Source: JALORV01 sp035429805 (GTDB taxonomy: Bacteria; Pseudomonadota; Gammaproteobacteria; Burkholderiales; Burkholderiaceae_F). From it: a stretch of DNA of 64,000 bases. The stretch is from contig DAOMFL010000007.1 in assembly GCA_035429805.1 (NCBI GenBank), positions 1 through 64,000 of the forward strand. The letters run 5' to 3'. The notes below the pieces were generated by a model. It saw only the letters and a list, made by a program, of their open reading frames with translations. It had not been told where the DNA came from and did not search any database. Position numbers and translations under genes: made by a program. Shown here piece after piece: positions 7,657-17,180 of the stretch (its first letter is position 1; each line of letters starts with the position of its first letter).

Positions 7657-10205
7657 CAGTCTTCGCTGACCGCGCGCACCGCTTCGCCCGACGCGGCACG
7701 ACGTCCAGCGATCAGCGCGGTCAGCGTGGCGGTTGCGAGCAATGCCGCGATCAGCAGCGCGATCAGCCCGGACGGAACGTGCAGTTCCATCGTCCAGTGA
7801 AACGACTGCGGGTTGACGACGTGAATCAGCACCAGCGCCACTGCAAATCCTACCGCCAGCCCGCTCACAATACCGAGCAGTGTCACCAGCAGGCCCTCGA
7901 TCGCGAACTGGCCCAGAATCTGCCCGCGCGTGACGCCCAGGTGGCGCAGCATGCCGAACTCCTTGCTGCGCGCCAGCGCCTGCGACGAGAACGTCGCCGC
8001 GATGCCGATCAGGCCGATGACGATGGCGGCGACCTCGAGGAGATACGTCACCGCGAAGCTGCGGTCGAAGATGTCGAGGCTCAAGCGCCGGATCGTGCCC
8101 GGCTGGAAGAACTCGGCCTGGGCACCGGCGTCGAGCCGGTCGCGCACGGCGTCGATGACGTCATTGGCACGCACGCCCGGTGCGAGCCACAGGGCGGCGT
8201 CGGTACGCACCGCGTCGCCCGTGATGCGCTGGTAATCGGTGTCGCGCAGCGCGATCGCCCCGCTCTGTCGCGAGTAGTCGCGCCACGTGCCGAGCACGAT
8301 GAACTCGTATTCGGCGCCCGCGAGCGGGATCCGCACGCGATGCCCCGCGGCGATGCCATAGAGCTCGCTCATCGGTTCGCTGATCCACGCGGGCGGCGGA
8401 TCGATGCCTTCCTTCCAGCCGATCGCCGGGCCGATCAGCGGTAGCGCCGGGCGGGACGGATCGAGCGGACGAACCAGCAGGGTGATCGGCGGGCGCTTCG
8501 GGTCGAGCGTCACACGCACGAAGCGCGAGAACTCCACGCGTTCGACGCCCGGCGCCGAGGCCAGCAGCGAGCGATCGTGCTCGGAGAAGTACGCGGTCGT
8601 CGTCGACTCGCCGCGGCTGCCGGCGCGCGCATAGAGATCGGCCGGCAGTACCTGCCCGAGCCACACATCGAGCGACTGCCGGAAGCTTGTGACCATCGTG
8701 GCCATCGCCACCATCAGCGCGAAGCTGGCGACGATGCCGGCCAGTCCGATCGCGGCGCCCGCCGGCGCCTGTGCGAGCCGCGTCGTCGCACCGAGCCAGG
8801 GAACGCTGCGCGCACCGCGACTGGCAGCGCCGATTCTCTCGAAGACCGCGTGCGCCAGTCGCGGCTGCAGCATGATCGCGCCGATCAGCAGCAGCGCGAT
8901 TGAGATGTAGCCGAACACCGGCAAGTCCCCCACCGGCGGCAGGAACGCGCACGCGGCGCCGAGAGCGAGGATCGACCACGCCGGCCAGACCGTCCGCGCC
9001 AGCGGCTTCAGCGCATCGAGTTCCGATCCCGCTTTCAGCGCAAGCGCCGGCTCGACGCGCGCGGCTTCCCGCGCCGGACTCCATCCGCCGGCGATCGATG
9101 CCGCCACCCCCAGGATGAAGAACGCGAGGGTCCATGGAGGGCTGATCGCGAGCCGCGCGCGCGCTCCGGCAAAGAAGCCGCTGCCCAGGTCGCCGCCGAG
9201 GGCGGCCAGCGCGGCCGCGGCGAGTGCGACGCCAAATGCCAGGCCGAGGGCCGAGCCGATCACGCCGGTGAGGGCGGCCTCGACGACGAGCCAGCGTTCC
9301 AGTTCGCCGGCTGTGACGCCCGTGATGCGCAGGAAAGCGAGTTCAGTGCGGCGAGCGACGACGGCCTGGGCCTGCAGCGAGAAGACGAGAAAGGCGCCGG
9401 TAAAGAGCGCCACCAGCGCGAGGACGTTCAGGTTGACGCGATAGGCGCGCGAAACGTTAGACACGCGCTGGGCGGCCTCGTCCGGTGTGTTCAGGGCGAC
9501 GCCCGGTTGCAGCAGGGCGGCGATCTTCTCGCGTGCTGCGGCGGGGCTCACGCTCGCAGCTAGTTTGATGTCGATGCGATGCAGCCGGCCCACCTGGCTG
9601 AATAGGGCCTGCGCGGCCGCGATGTCGAGCACCGCCACTTCCTCGCCGGCGCGGGCCCGTGGCAGCCGCCCGGCGATACGCAGATCCACGGCCTTCGGGC
9701 CAGCCTGCAGCGCGATCGTGTCGCCGGGCTTAAGCCCAAACCGCTCGAGTGCGGCTGGCGACAGGTAGAGGCCACCGCCCAGCAGCGCAAACGGTCCAGC
9801 CGATGGCGGATCCGGTTCTCCGAGCAGCGCCGTCGACAGCGGTGCCGCGCGGAAGACGTCGAGGCCGATCACCTTCAGTGTCGCGAGTCCTGCCGCGGAC
9901 CGGGGCATCGACGGTACAGGCGCTTCGATTTCGACCACGGGGCTCGCAATCTCGACTTCGGGCAGTGCCGCGATGCGCGCATACAGTTCCTCGTCGAAGC
10001 CAACGCGCCCGCCGTTGACGGAGAGATCGGCCTGGCCGAGCACGTGGCGCACCGCGCCCGAGAACTCGTCGTGCGCCGAGGCATTGATCAGGTTGATCGC
10101 GTAGCCGAGCGCGACGCCGACGGCGATCGCAAAGATCTGCACGACGGCGCGCAGCGGATGGTGGCGCGCGTAGCCGCCGGAAAGTTGAAGGAGAAGCCAA
10201 CCCAC
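7653..10205 (-). CDS. FtsX-like ABC transporter permease (AttFG/LolE-type)
   Basis: An 850-residue membrane protein with a GTG start. A transmembrane segment near the N-terminus is followed by a large periplasmic MacB-type domain, then three or more helices around residues 260-370. Further helices follow, a second periplasmic domain, and a final three-helix block ending at the C-terminus. This is the duplicated FtsX (DUF214) layout. It is coupled to the AttH-like gene downstream. Its expected ATPase partner is encoded at 13292-13948, separated by an oppositely oriented gene. The likely role is ATP-driven handling of lipids or lipoproteins in the envelope, not channel transport. Confidence 0.88.
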   Translation of the reverse strand: MGWLLLQLSGGYARHHPLRAVVQIFAIAVGVALGYAINLINASAHDEFSGAVRHVLGQADLSVNGGRVGFDEELYARIAALPEVEIASPVVEIEAPVPSMPRSAAGLATLKVIGLDVFRAAPLSTALLGEPDPPSAGPFALLGGGLYLSPAALERFGLKPGDTIALQAGPKAVDLRIAGRLPRARAGEEVAVLDIAAAQALFSQVGRLHRIDIKLAASVSPAAAREKIAALLQPGVALNTPDEAAQRVSNVSRAYRVNLNVLALVALFTGAFLVFSLQAQAVVARRTELAFLRITGVTAGELERWLVVEAALTGVIGSALGLAFGVALAAAALAALGGDLGSGFFAGARARLAISPPWTLAFFILGVAASIAGGWSPAREAARVEPALALKAGSELDALKPLARTVWPAWSILALGAACAFLPPVGDLPVFGYISIALLLIGAIMLQPRLAHAVFERIGAASRGARSVPWLGATTRLAQAPAGAAIGLAGIVASFALMVAMATMVTSFRQSLDVWLGQVLPADLYARAGSRGESTTTAYFSEHDRSLLASAPGVERVEFSRFVRVTLDPKRPPITLLVRPLDPSRPALPLIGPAIGWKEGIDPPPAWISEPMSELYGIAAGHRVRIPLAGAEYEFIVLGTWRDYSRQSGAIALRDTDYQRITGDAVRTDAALWLAPGVRANDVIDAVRDRLDAGAQAEFFQPGTIRRLSLDIFDRSFAVTYLLEVAAIVIGLIGIAATFSSQALARSKEFGMLRHLGVTRGQILGQFAIEGLLVTLLGIVSGLAVGFAVALVLIHVVNPQSFHWTMELHVPSGLIALLIAALLATATLTALIAGRRAASGEAVRAVSEDW

Positions 10206-10571
10206 GGCGCAAGTCTAGTGGGCCGAATGTCGTGAGCGCGCTCGCGCATCGGCGCAGGATCCCATTCTGCGGGGCTTCGCGGCAGCCAACTCGCTTGACC
10301 CCGCCTTCCGTGCGGGCGTAACCTTCGCGCCCTCACAAGCACCGAGGAGTGCAGATTGGGTCCTGAACCTAGTCCAAGTCGCTCCGTCGTCGGTCCCTTC
10401 AGGCACTGATTCCTTGTGCCGGCTCGGGTCCGGTGGACGGGCCCCTGACCGGCGCAGTGTCGCCGCCTGAAGGGCGGCGAACCCTGCTCCGTTGTATTGA
10501 TCAAAGGCGCATCGGCCCTGCGGCGGATGCGCCATGCTGCGTGCGTGCCCCGCGCGCGCGGGGAGCAGTCC
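10206..10571. promoter_or_regulatory. Divergent intergenic region upstream of mgtA and the permease
   Basis: About 365 bases between two divergent start codons, so it must contain both promoters. A GC-rich hairpin at 10461-10479 (seven-pair stem CGCCGCC/GGCGGCG) lies in the probable leader of the magnesium ATPase gene. Related mgtA genes are often controlled through their leader. I could not match this one to a known riboswitch fold. No other gene is recognised here. Confidence 0.35.
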
Positions 10572-13280
10572 ATGGTTCTCGATCTCTCGATTGTCGATTT
10601 CTTCCGCAACGTCTTCGGCCTGCGGACGCCGGAGCCGGAACAATCGGGCGCGCGGCGGTCCTTTGCACATCTGGTCGAGGTGGCCCGGCTCACACCCGAG
10701 GCGGCACTCGCGCGCCTGGAAAGCACCGACGAGGGCCTGATCGAGCGCGAGTCGGCCGAGCGGCTGGAACGCTACGGTCCCAACGAGGTGGCGCACGAGG
10801 CGCGCAAGCATCCGTTGCGCCGCCTGCTCGAACTCTTCGCCAATCCGCTGCCGCTGCTGTTACTGGTTCTCGCGCTCGTGGCGGATCTCACTGGAGAAGT
10901 CCGCGGCGCGATCGTTATCACGCTGATGGTAGTGTTGTCGGTGCTGCTCTCGTTCGTGCAGGAGTTCCGCTCCAGCCGGGCCGCCGAAAAGCTGCGTGCG
11001 ATGGTGCACACGACGGTGACCGTGCTGCGCCGGGATCTGCGCAAGGGCATCCCGGACGAGGTGTCGCGTCATTTCCCGGTGCGGCTGCGCTACCGCGAAC
11101 CGGAAAAGGTGGAAATCCCGCTCGCGCTCCTGGTGCCGGGCGACGTCGTCATCCTGTCGGCCGGCGACATGATCCCGGCCGACGCGCGCCTAATAGCCGC
11201 CAAGGACCTGTTCGTCAGCCAGGCCGCGCTGACCGGGGAGTCACTGCCGGTTGAAAAGTTCGCCGTGGCCGCCGAAGCGGCGTCCACTCCACTGGAGCTG
11301 ACCAATATCGCGTTCATGGGCAGCAACGTCGTCAGCGGTACCGCGCGCGCTGTCGTCGTGGCGACCGGGCGCGACACCTACTTTGGCTCAGTGGCCGGCA
11401 GCCTTGTGCGGCCTCGCCAGCTGACGAGCTTCGATGTCGGCGTGAACCGCTTCATCTGGCTGATGATCCGCTTCATGCTCGTCATGGTGCCGCTGGTGTT
11501 CCTGATCAATGGCCTCTCGAAGGGCAACTGGGTCGAGGCGTTCCTGTTCGCGGTCGCAGTCGCCGTGGGCCTCGCGCCGGAGATGCTGCCGATGATCGTC
11601 ACGATCAATCTCGGCAAAGGCGCTCTGGCGATGGCGCGCAAGCGGGTCGTCGTCAAGCGCCTTAACTCGATCCAGAACTTCGGCGCAATGGACGTGCTGT
11701 GCACCGACAAGACGGGCACGCTGACGCAGGACAAGGTGATACTGGAGCGGCACGTCGACATTTTCGGTCACGACAGCGACCGCGTGCTGCAGTACGCCTA
11801 CCTCAACAGCTACCACCAGTCGGGCCTGAAGAATCTGCTCGACGTCGCGGTGCTGGAGCACGTCGAGGTTCACGAAGCGCTGGAGGTCCAGCAGCACTAT
11901 GCGAAGACCGACGAGATCCCGTTCGATTTCCAGCGCCGCAGGATGAGCGTGATCGTCGAGAAGGACCACGCCTCGCACATTCTGATCTGCAAGGGTGCCG
12001 TCGAAGAGGTCTTCGCCGTGTGCAGCGCGGTCGAGCGCGACGGAGTGGTGGTGCCGGTCGAGCCGGGCCACCTCGAAGACCTGCAGCCGGTGATCCGGGA
12101 ACTGAACGAGGACGGCTTCCGCGTGATCGCCGTCGCGTGCAAGGAAGTGCCGGCACGGCCGGAACCGTATTCGATCGCCGACGAAAGCGATCTTGTCCTG
12201 CTCGGCTACATCGCATTCCTCGACCCGCCCAAGGACACCGCGGCCGCTGCGCTGGGTGCGCTCGCCCGCCACGGAGTGCGCGTCAAGGTGCTGACCGGGG
12301 ACAACGACGTCGTGACGCGCAAGATCTGCCGCGACGTCGGGCTCGATGTTTCCCACGTGATGCTCGGCTCGGAACTGGAAGGGCTCTCGGACGTCGAGCT
12401 CGATGAGCGGGTCGAGGGCGTCACCGTCTTCGCCAAGCTCACGCCGCAGCAGAAGGCGCGCGTCATCGGCGCGCTTCACCGCAATGGCCGCGTGGTGGGC
12501 TTCCTCGGCGACGGCATCAACGACGGCCCCGCGCTAAAGGCGGCCGACGTCGGGATCTCGGTTGACACCGCAGTGGACATCGCCAAGGAATCGGCCGACA
12601 TCATTCTTATGGAGAAGAGCCTGCTGGTGCTCGAAGCCGGCGTGCTCGAGGGTCGCGCCGTGTTTGGCAACATCACCAAGTACATCAAGATGTCGGCCAG
12701 TTCCAACTTCGGGAACATGTTCAGCGTACTGGGGGCGTCGGCCTTCCTGCCGTTCCTGCCGATGGCCCCGGTGCAGATTCTGCTCAACAACCTGATGTAC
12801 GACTTCTCGCAGACGGCGGTGGCGACCGACAACGTCGACGCCGAGTACGTTGAAAGGCCGCGCCGCTGGGACATCGGCAACATCGGGCGCTTCATGCTGT
12901 TCATCGGTCCGCTGAGCTCGATCTTCGACTATGCGACGTTTGGAACGATGCTCTGGCTCTTCGATGCATGGAGCAACGCCCCGCTGTTCCAGACCGCGTG
13001 GTTCGTCGAGTCGCTGCTGTCGCAGACCCTGGTCGTGCACGTGCTTCGCACTGGCGGCTGGCCTTTCGTGCACAGCCGACCGAGCCTGCTGCTCGGTGTG
13101 ACGACACTGGCGATCTGCGTTGTCGGGATCTGGCTGCCGACGTCGCCATTTGCTGATGCGCTTGGCTTCGTAGCGCTGCCAACGGGCTACTGGCCGGCTC
13201 TTTTGCTGATCCTGGGCGGCTACCTGCTGCTGACGCAGTCCGTCAAGGTCTGGCTGATCCGGCGCTTCGGTCTCGGTTGA
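10572..13280 (+). CDS. mgtA: Magnesium-translocating P-type ATPase
   Basis: A 902-residue P3B-type ATPase that imports Mg2+ across the inner membrane, close to the ~900 residues of MgtA/MgtB. The phosphorylated Asp is D379 in DKTGTLT. The actuator loop carries TGES, the hinge carries GDGIND, and the helix-4 motif PEMLP is diagnostic for Mg2+ pumps. The ATG at 10572 was chosen because GGGGAG lies six bases upstream. A longer in-frame reading from 10497 lacks support. It converges on the ABC ATPase gene with 11 bases between stops and lies between two parts of an ABC operon on the other strand. Confidence 0.93.
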   Translation: MVLDLSIVDFFRNVFGLRTPEPEQSGARRSFAHLVEVARLTPEAALARLESTDEGLIERESAERLERYGPNEVAHEARKHPLRRLLELFANPLPLLLLVLALVADLTGEVRGAIVITLMVVLSVLLSFVQEFRSSRAAEKLRAMVHTTVTVLRRDLRKGIPDEVSRHFPVRLRYREPEKVEIPLALLVPGDVVILSAGDMIPADARLIAAKDLFVSQAALTGESLPVEKFAVAAEAASTPLELTNIAFMGSNVVSGTARAVVVATGRDTYFGSVAGSLVRPRQLTSFDVGVNRFIWLMIRFMLVMVPLVFLINGLSKGNWVEAFLFAVAVAVGLAPEMLPMIVTINLGKGALAMARKRVVVKRLNSIQNFGAMDVLCTDKTGTLTQDKVILERHVDIFGHDSDRVLQYAYLNSYHQSGLKNLLDVAVLEHVEVHEALEVQQHYAKTDEIPFDFQRRRMSVIVEKDHASHILICKGAVEEVFAVCSAVERDGVVVPVEPGHLEDLQPVIRELNEDGFRVIAVACKEVPARPEPYSIADESDLVLLGYIAFLDPPKDTAAAALGALARHGVRVKVLTGDNDVVTRKICRDVGLDVSHVMLGSELEGLSDVELDERVEGVTVFAKLTPQQKARVIGALHRNGRVVGFLGDGINDGPALKAADVGISVDTAVDIAKESADIILMEKSLLVLEAGVLEGRAVFGNITKYIKMSASSNFGNMFSVLGASAFLPFLPMAPVQILLNNLMYDFSQTAVATDNVDAEYVERPRRWDIGNIGRFMLFIGPLSSIFDYATFGTMLWLFDAWSNAPLFQTAWFVESLLSQTLVVHVLRTGGWPFVHSRPSLLLGVTTLAICVVGIWLPTSPFADALGFVALPTGYWPALLLILGGYLLLTQSVKVWLIRRFGLG

Positions 13281-13291
13281 CCGGCGTTGCC

Positions 13292-13948
13292 TCAGCGATC
13301 GACGAGCCGGCCGTGGTCGAGCCGCAGCACGCGGTCGGCGGTAGCGGCGGCTCCCTCGGAATGCGTGACCAGCACGCCAGCGGCGCCGCGCCCGCGGATT
13401 TCGCGCGCGAGCAGGTCGAGGACCGTGCCCGCGGTGTCCGGATCGAGGTTGCCGGTCGGTTCGTCGGCGAGAACGAGCGCGGGACGATGCACCAGGGCGC
13501 GCGCGACGGCGACGCGCTGCAGTTCGCCGCCCGACAGTTCACGCGGCATGCTGGCTTCGCGTCCGGACAGCCCGACTTCGTTGAGGAGCTGGCTCGCGCG
13601 CTGCTCGCGCGCTTCGGCGGGCTCGCCGGTGAGTACCAGCGGCAGCGCGACGTTCTGCACCACCGAAAGGTGCGGCAGGATGTGGAAGGCCTGGAACACG
13701 AAGCCGAGCTTTTCGCGGCGGGTCAGCGTGCGCGCCGTGTCATCGAGCGCGGCGATGTCGATGCCGTCGATCAGCACCGAGCCACTGTCCGGCCGGTCGA
13801 GCCCGGCGATCAGGTTCAGCAGCGTCGACTTTCCGGACCCGGATTCACCGACGATGGCGACGTACTCGCCGGACCCAACCGTCAGCGCCAGGCTATCCAG
13901 GACAGTGCGGTCGCGGTAGCGCTTGGTGAGGCCCACGATCTGCAGCAT
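13292..13948 (-). CDS. LolD/MacB-type ABC ATPase
   Basis: A 218-residue ATP-binding subunit of the LolD/FtsE/MacB class. Walker A is GESGSGKST, the signature is LSGGELQR and Walker B is ALVLADEPTGNLD, with the EPTGNLD run typical for this class. The ATG at 13948 begins directly before the first ABC strand. Upstream in-frame sequence has no conserved character. Family knowledge places this ATPase with an FtsX-like permease and an AttH-like protein. Both occur 3 kb further along the same strand, beyond mgtA, so I infer that it energises that permease. Confidence 0.9.
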   Translation of the reverse strand: MLQIVGLTKRYRDRTVLDSLALTVGSGEYVAIVGESGSGKSTLLNLIAGLDRPDSGSVLIDGIDIAALDDTARTLTRREKLGFVFQAFHILPHLSVVQNVALPLVLTGEPAEAREQRASQLLNEVGLSGREASMPRELSGGELQRVAVARALVHRPALVLADEPTGNLDPDTAGTVLDLLAREIRGRGAAGVLVTHSEGAAATADRVLRLDHGRLVDR

Positions 13949-14238
13949 GCGCAGGATTCTACGGAGCGCCGGGCCGCTGTCGGCCACAGAAGCTGACCAG
14001 AATCCCGGTCGCGCCGCGTGGCCGGTGCCGGGTGTCGTTCGGAGGCCGTGAGATCCGTAACTCGTGCCGGCACGCAAACACCGGGTCGCTCTCCCGAAGT
14101 CCCGGCGGGCCCGGTGGATGCTGTGGCTCGGCTCGGGATTCACGACACTGGAAGGTCTTCGGGCGACGAGCATGGACCGCGGTTCCGGCACGCGGGACCG
14201 CGCGCACTACAATCGCTGGCCCCACGGAAAGGCCTGCC

Positions 14239-15489
14239 TTGACCACAGCAACGACCGGCAGCCCGTCATCGGCCGACCCCGCAGCCGTATCCATCGACTC
14301 GATCCGCGCCGCCGCGCAGCGGCTGCGCGGCCATGTCGAGGAGACGCCCTGCGTGCACTCGCGCACGCTGTCACAGATCACGGGCGCGGAGATCTACCTC
14401 AAGTTCGAGAACCTGCAGTTCACGGCGTCGTTCAAGGAACGCGGCGCGCTGAACAAGCTGTCGCGGCTGACGCCGGAGCAGCGTGCGAGCGGAGTCATCG
14501 CCGTGTCGGCCGGCAATCACGCGCAGGGCGTCGCCTACCATGCGCAGCGGCTCGGCATCCCGGCGGTCATCGTGATGCCGCGATTCACACCGACGGTGAA
14601 GGTGGAGCGCACCCGCGGCTTCGGGGCCGAGATCATCCTGACCGGCGACACCTTCGACGATGCGCGCAAGGAGGCGGCCATCCTCGCCGCTCGGCGCGGC
14701 CTGACGATGGTCCACCCCTACGACGACGCCGACGTGATCGCGGGGCAGGGGACGATCGCGCTCGAGATGCTCGAGCAGCAGCCGCAGCTCGACTGCCTGT
14801 GCGTGGCGATTGGCGGCGGCGGGCTGATCTCAGGCGTGGCGACGGCCGTCCGGGCGCTCAAGCCCGGCGTTTCGATCATCGGCGTGCAGACCGACCAGTT
14901 CCCTTCGATGTACTCGGCGGTGAAGGGCGTCGAGCTGCCGACGGCGAACGCCACACTGGCCGAAGGCATCGCGGTCAAGCAACCCGGTGACCTGACGCTG
15001 GCGATCGTCCGGCGCCTCGTCGACGATATCGTGCTGGTCTCGGAAGGCGACATCGAGCAGGCGATCGTGATGCTGCTCGAAATCGAGAAGACCGTTGTCG
15101 AAGGGGCGGGAGCCACCGGGCTGGCCGCGGTGATGCGCCATCGGGAGCGATTTGCGGGACGCAAGGTTGGGCTGATTCTGTGCGGCGGCAACATCGACCC
15201 GATGGTGCTGGCCGATATCATCGAGCGCGGCATGGTGCGTGCCGGGCGGCTTGCGCGCATCCGCGTGCATACGCGCGACGTTCCCGGCGAGCTGGCGCGC
15301 GCGGCGACGCTGATCGGGCAGGCCGGTGCCAACATCGAGGAGGTCGAGCACCAGCGCGCCTTCACGACGCTGCCGGTGCAGAACGCGGAACTCGAGTTCG
15401 TACTCCAGACCCGCGGACCCGAGCACATCGACGAAGTGATCCGCACATTGCGGGATGCGGGCCTGTTCGCCACCCGGCATCCCTACTAG
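14239..15489 (+). CDS. ilvA: Threonine ammonia-lyase with ACT domain
   Basis: A 416-residue PLP enzyme converting threonine to 2-oxobutanoate and ammonia, the first step towards isoleucine or threonine catabolism. The PLP lysine is K66 in ASFKERGA. The glycine-rich phosphate-binding loop AIGGGGLISG is near residue 192. A single C-terminal ACT-type domain (from about residue 335, starting RIRVHTRDVPGELA) suggests allosteric control. The length fits the shorter one-ACT type, not the ~510-residue two-ACT biosynthetic IlvA. The start is TTG at 14239 with GGAAAGG six bases before it. No suitable ATG is nearby. Confidence 0.9.
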   Translation: MTTATTGSPSSADPAAVSIDSIRAAAQRLRGHVEETPCVHSRTLSQITGAEIYLKFENLQFTASFKERGALNKLSRLTPEQRASGVIAVSAGNHAQGVAYHAQRLGIPAVIVMPRFTPTVKVERTRGFGAEIILTGDTFDDARKEAAILAARRGLTMVHPYDDADVIAGQGTIALEMLEQQPQLDCLCVAIGGGGLISGVATAVRALKPGVSIIGVQTDQFPSMYSAVKGVELPTANATLAEGIAVKQPGDLTLAIVRRLVDDIVLVSEGDIEQAIVMLLEIEKTVVEGAGATGLAAVMRHRERFAGRKVGLILCGGNIDPMVLADIIERGMVRAGRLARIRVHTRDVPGELARAATLIGQAGANIEEVEHQRAFTTLPVQNAELEFVLQTRGPEHIDEVIRTLRDAGLFATRHPY

Positions 15490-15615
15490 CCCGTTCTGCC
15501 CCAGGTCAGTGCACTGCGGTGCGCGCGGACGCGCGTGGAATCCGCTTGCGCCAGATCATTGGCCCCAGTGCTCGCATCGCTACCTTATGTCGCAGAGAGG
15601 GAAGCGGGAGGCGGC

Positions 15616-16134
15616 ATGGTTTCGGCGCGAACCCCCAATATCACGCATACGGCAGCTCGAAGCGCGGGTGCGCGCAAGGCAGACCCGCGAAAGGTGAAGC
15701 CTCGTTCGGCAAGCTGGGCCGACAAGCTGCGCCCGGAGCTGCAGCCTGAAGTCGTGACCGACAAGCGTCTTGGCGACAAGCTGCTGCTTCCGACCCCGCT
15801 GCTGCTCGCCGAGGAAATCGCACAGGTCCGCAGCGGACGCACCATCTCCGTTTCGCAGTTGCGGACCCGTCTGGCGCAGCGCTTTGGCGCGGACCGGACC
15901 TGTCCGCTGATGACCGGCGTCTTCGTGAAGATCCTGGCCGGTGTCGTTGCCGAGGATCTCGCCCTGCGCCGCAAACCACGCTGGCCGGTGTGGCGGCTGG
16001 TCAACGACAACGGCACGCTCAGCACAACGTGGCCGCTCGATGCGCTGTACCGTGCGACCCGGTTGCGCGAGGAAGGCGTGAAGCTCGGGCGCCGTGCAGG
16101 GGCGTGGCAGGTGCTGGCTGCGGAAGCGGACTGA
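15616..16134 (+). CDS. MGMT-fold (alkyltransferase-like) protein without PCHR motif
   Basis: A 172-residue protein. Residues ~50-165 resemble the winged-helix part of O6-methylguanine-DNA methyltransferases: a KLLLPTPLLLAEEI segment, a helix with CPLMTGVF, then WPVWRLVNDNGTLS and a basic C-terminus. The catalytic PCHR motif is absent, so repair by alkyl transfer to cysteine is unlikely. Such proteins may bind DNA or alkylated bases, as alkyltransferase-like proteins do. The first ~45 residues are basic and low in complexity. GGGAGG lies four to five bases before the chosen ATG. Function is not established. Confidence 0.65.
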   Translation: MVSARTPNITHTAARSAGARKADPRKVKPRSASWADKLRPELQPEVVTDKRLGDKLLLPTPLLLAEEIAQVRSGRTISVSQLRTRLAQRFGADRTCPLMTGVFVKILAGVVAEDLALRRKPRWPVWRLVNDNGTLSTTWPLDALYRATRLREEGVKLGRRAGAWQVLAAEAD

Positions 16135-16200
16135 CCCAGGTACGTCACAGCCCCGCGGTCATCGGGGCTCACGGCGGACGCTCCGCCCGTAGACTGCGGC

Positions 16201-17163
16201 ATGGACGTGCCCTCGTCTCCGGCGGAAGTCCGGTTCTTCGACCGGCTCGCCGCGGCGGCCGACCCGGCGACCGAACTGCGCGCCGGTCTGGTTGCCGACC
16301 CGGCCTGCATTGCACCGAAATACTTCTACGACGCGCTGGGCGCGCGACTGTTCGAGGCCATCTGCGAGCTGCCCGAGTACACGCTGCCGCGGGACGAGCA
16401 TTCGATTTTCTTGCGCCGGATCGACGAGATCGCGGCGGCGGTCGGCACGGGAAGCACTGTGCTCGATCTCGGCGCCGGCAACTGCGCGAAGGCGGAGCGC
16501 CTGTTCGCGGCACTGCGCCCCTCGCAGTACGTCGCGGTGGATATCAATGGGGACTACCTGCGCGGGCAGCTCGCGTCCGTCGCGCAGCGGCATCCGGAAA
16601 TCGAGGTCATCGGTGTGGCCGCCGATTTCATGCGTGGCCTCGATTTACCCGATGAGGTCCGATCCGATCGCCGGCTGGCGTTCTACCCCGGGTCCTCGAT
16701 CGGCAACTTTTCGACCAACGAGGCGACGCGGTTCCTGGCGCGCCTGCGTGAACTCTGTGCAGGCGGCCACCTGCTGCTCGGCGCTGATCTGCTTAAGGAC
16801 CGCGATGAACTCTTGCGCGCCTACGACGACGCGCTCGGCGTCACCGCGGCGTTCAATCTCAACGTGCTGAATGTCGTGAACCGGTTCGCCGGTACCGACT
16901 TCGACCTCGGCGACTGGCGCCATGTGGCGCTGTTCAACGCAGCTGCCAGCCGCATCGAGATGCACCTCGAGGCGCGGGCCGTGGTGACGGTCACGTGGCC
17001 GGGCGGACGGCGCCGGTTTGCCGCGGGCGAGCGCATCCACACCGAGAACTCGTACAAATACACGTTGCCCGGACTGTCGGCGCTGCTGGGTTCGGCCGGG
17101 TACTCTGCCGCGCAGACCTATACCGATCCGGCGAATCGTTTTGCGCTGGTGCTGGCGCAGTAG
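16201..17163 (+). CDS. egtD: L-histidine N-alpha-methyltransferase (hercynine synthase)
   Basis: A 320-residue SAM-dependent enzyme that trimethylates histidine to hercynine, the betaine precursor of ergothioneine and selenoneine. The N-terminal IAPKYFYDALGARLFEAI and LPEYTLPRDEHSI segments are EgtD hallmarks. The SAM motif LDLGAGNCAKAE is near residue 88, followed by FYPGSSIGNF. C-terminal IHTENSYKYT contributes to the histidine pocket in characterised EgtD. It converges on senA, with 17 bases between the two stops. In this locus its product most likely feeds SenA. Confidence 0.93.
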   Translation: MDVPSSPAEVRFFDRLAAAADPATELRAGLVADPACIAPKYFYDALGARLFEAICELPEYTLPRDEHSIFLRRIDEIAAAVGTGSTVLDLGAGNCAKAERLFAALRPSQYVAVDINGDYLRGQLASVAQRHPEIEVIGVAADFMRGLDLPDEVRSDRRLAFYPGSSIGNFSTNEATRFLARLRELCAGGHLLLGADLLKDRDELLRAYDDALGVTAAFNLNVLNVVNRFAGTDFDLGDWRHVALFNAAASRIEMHLEARAVVTVTWPGGRRRFAAGERIHTENSYKYTLPGLSALLGSAGYSAAQTYTDPANRFALVLAQ

Positions 17164-17180
17164 GCGGCCGCGGCGCCGCT

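Noticed and set aside
10206..10571. Known riboswitch such as the M-box or yybP-ykoY upstream of mgtA
   Set aside because: A hairpin is present, but the conserved segments of these riboswitches could not be located.
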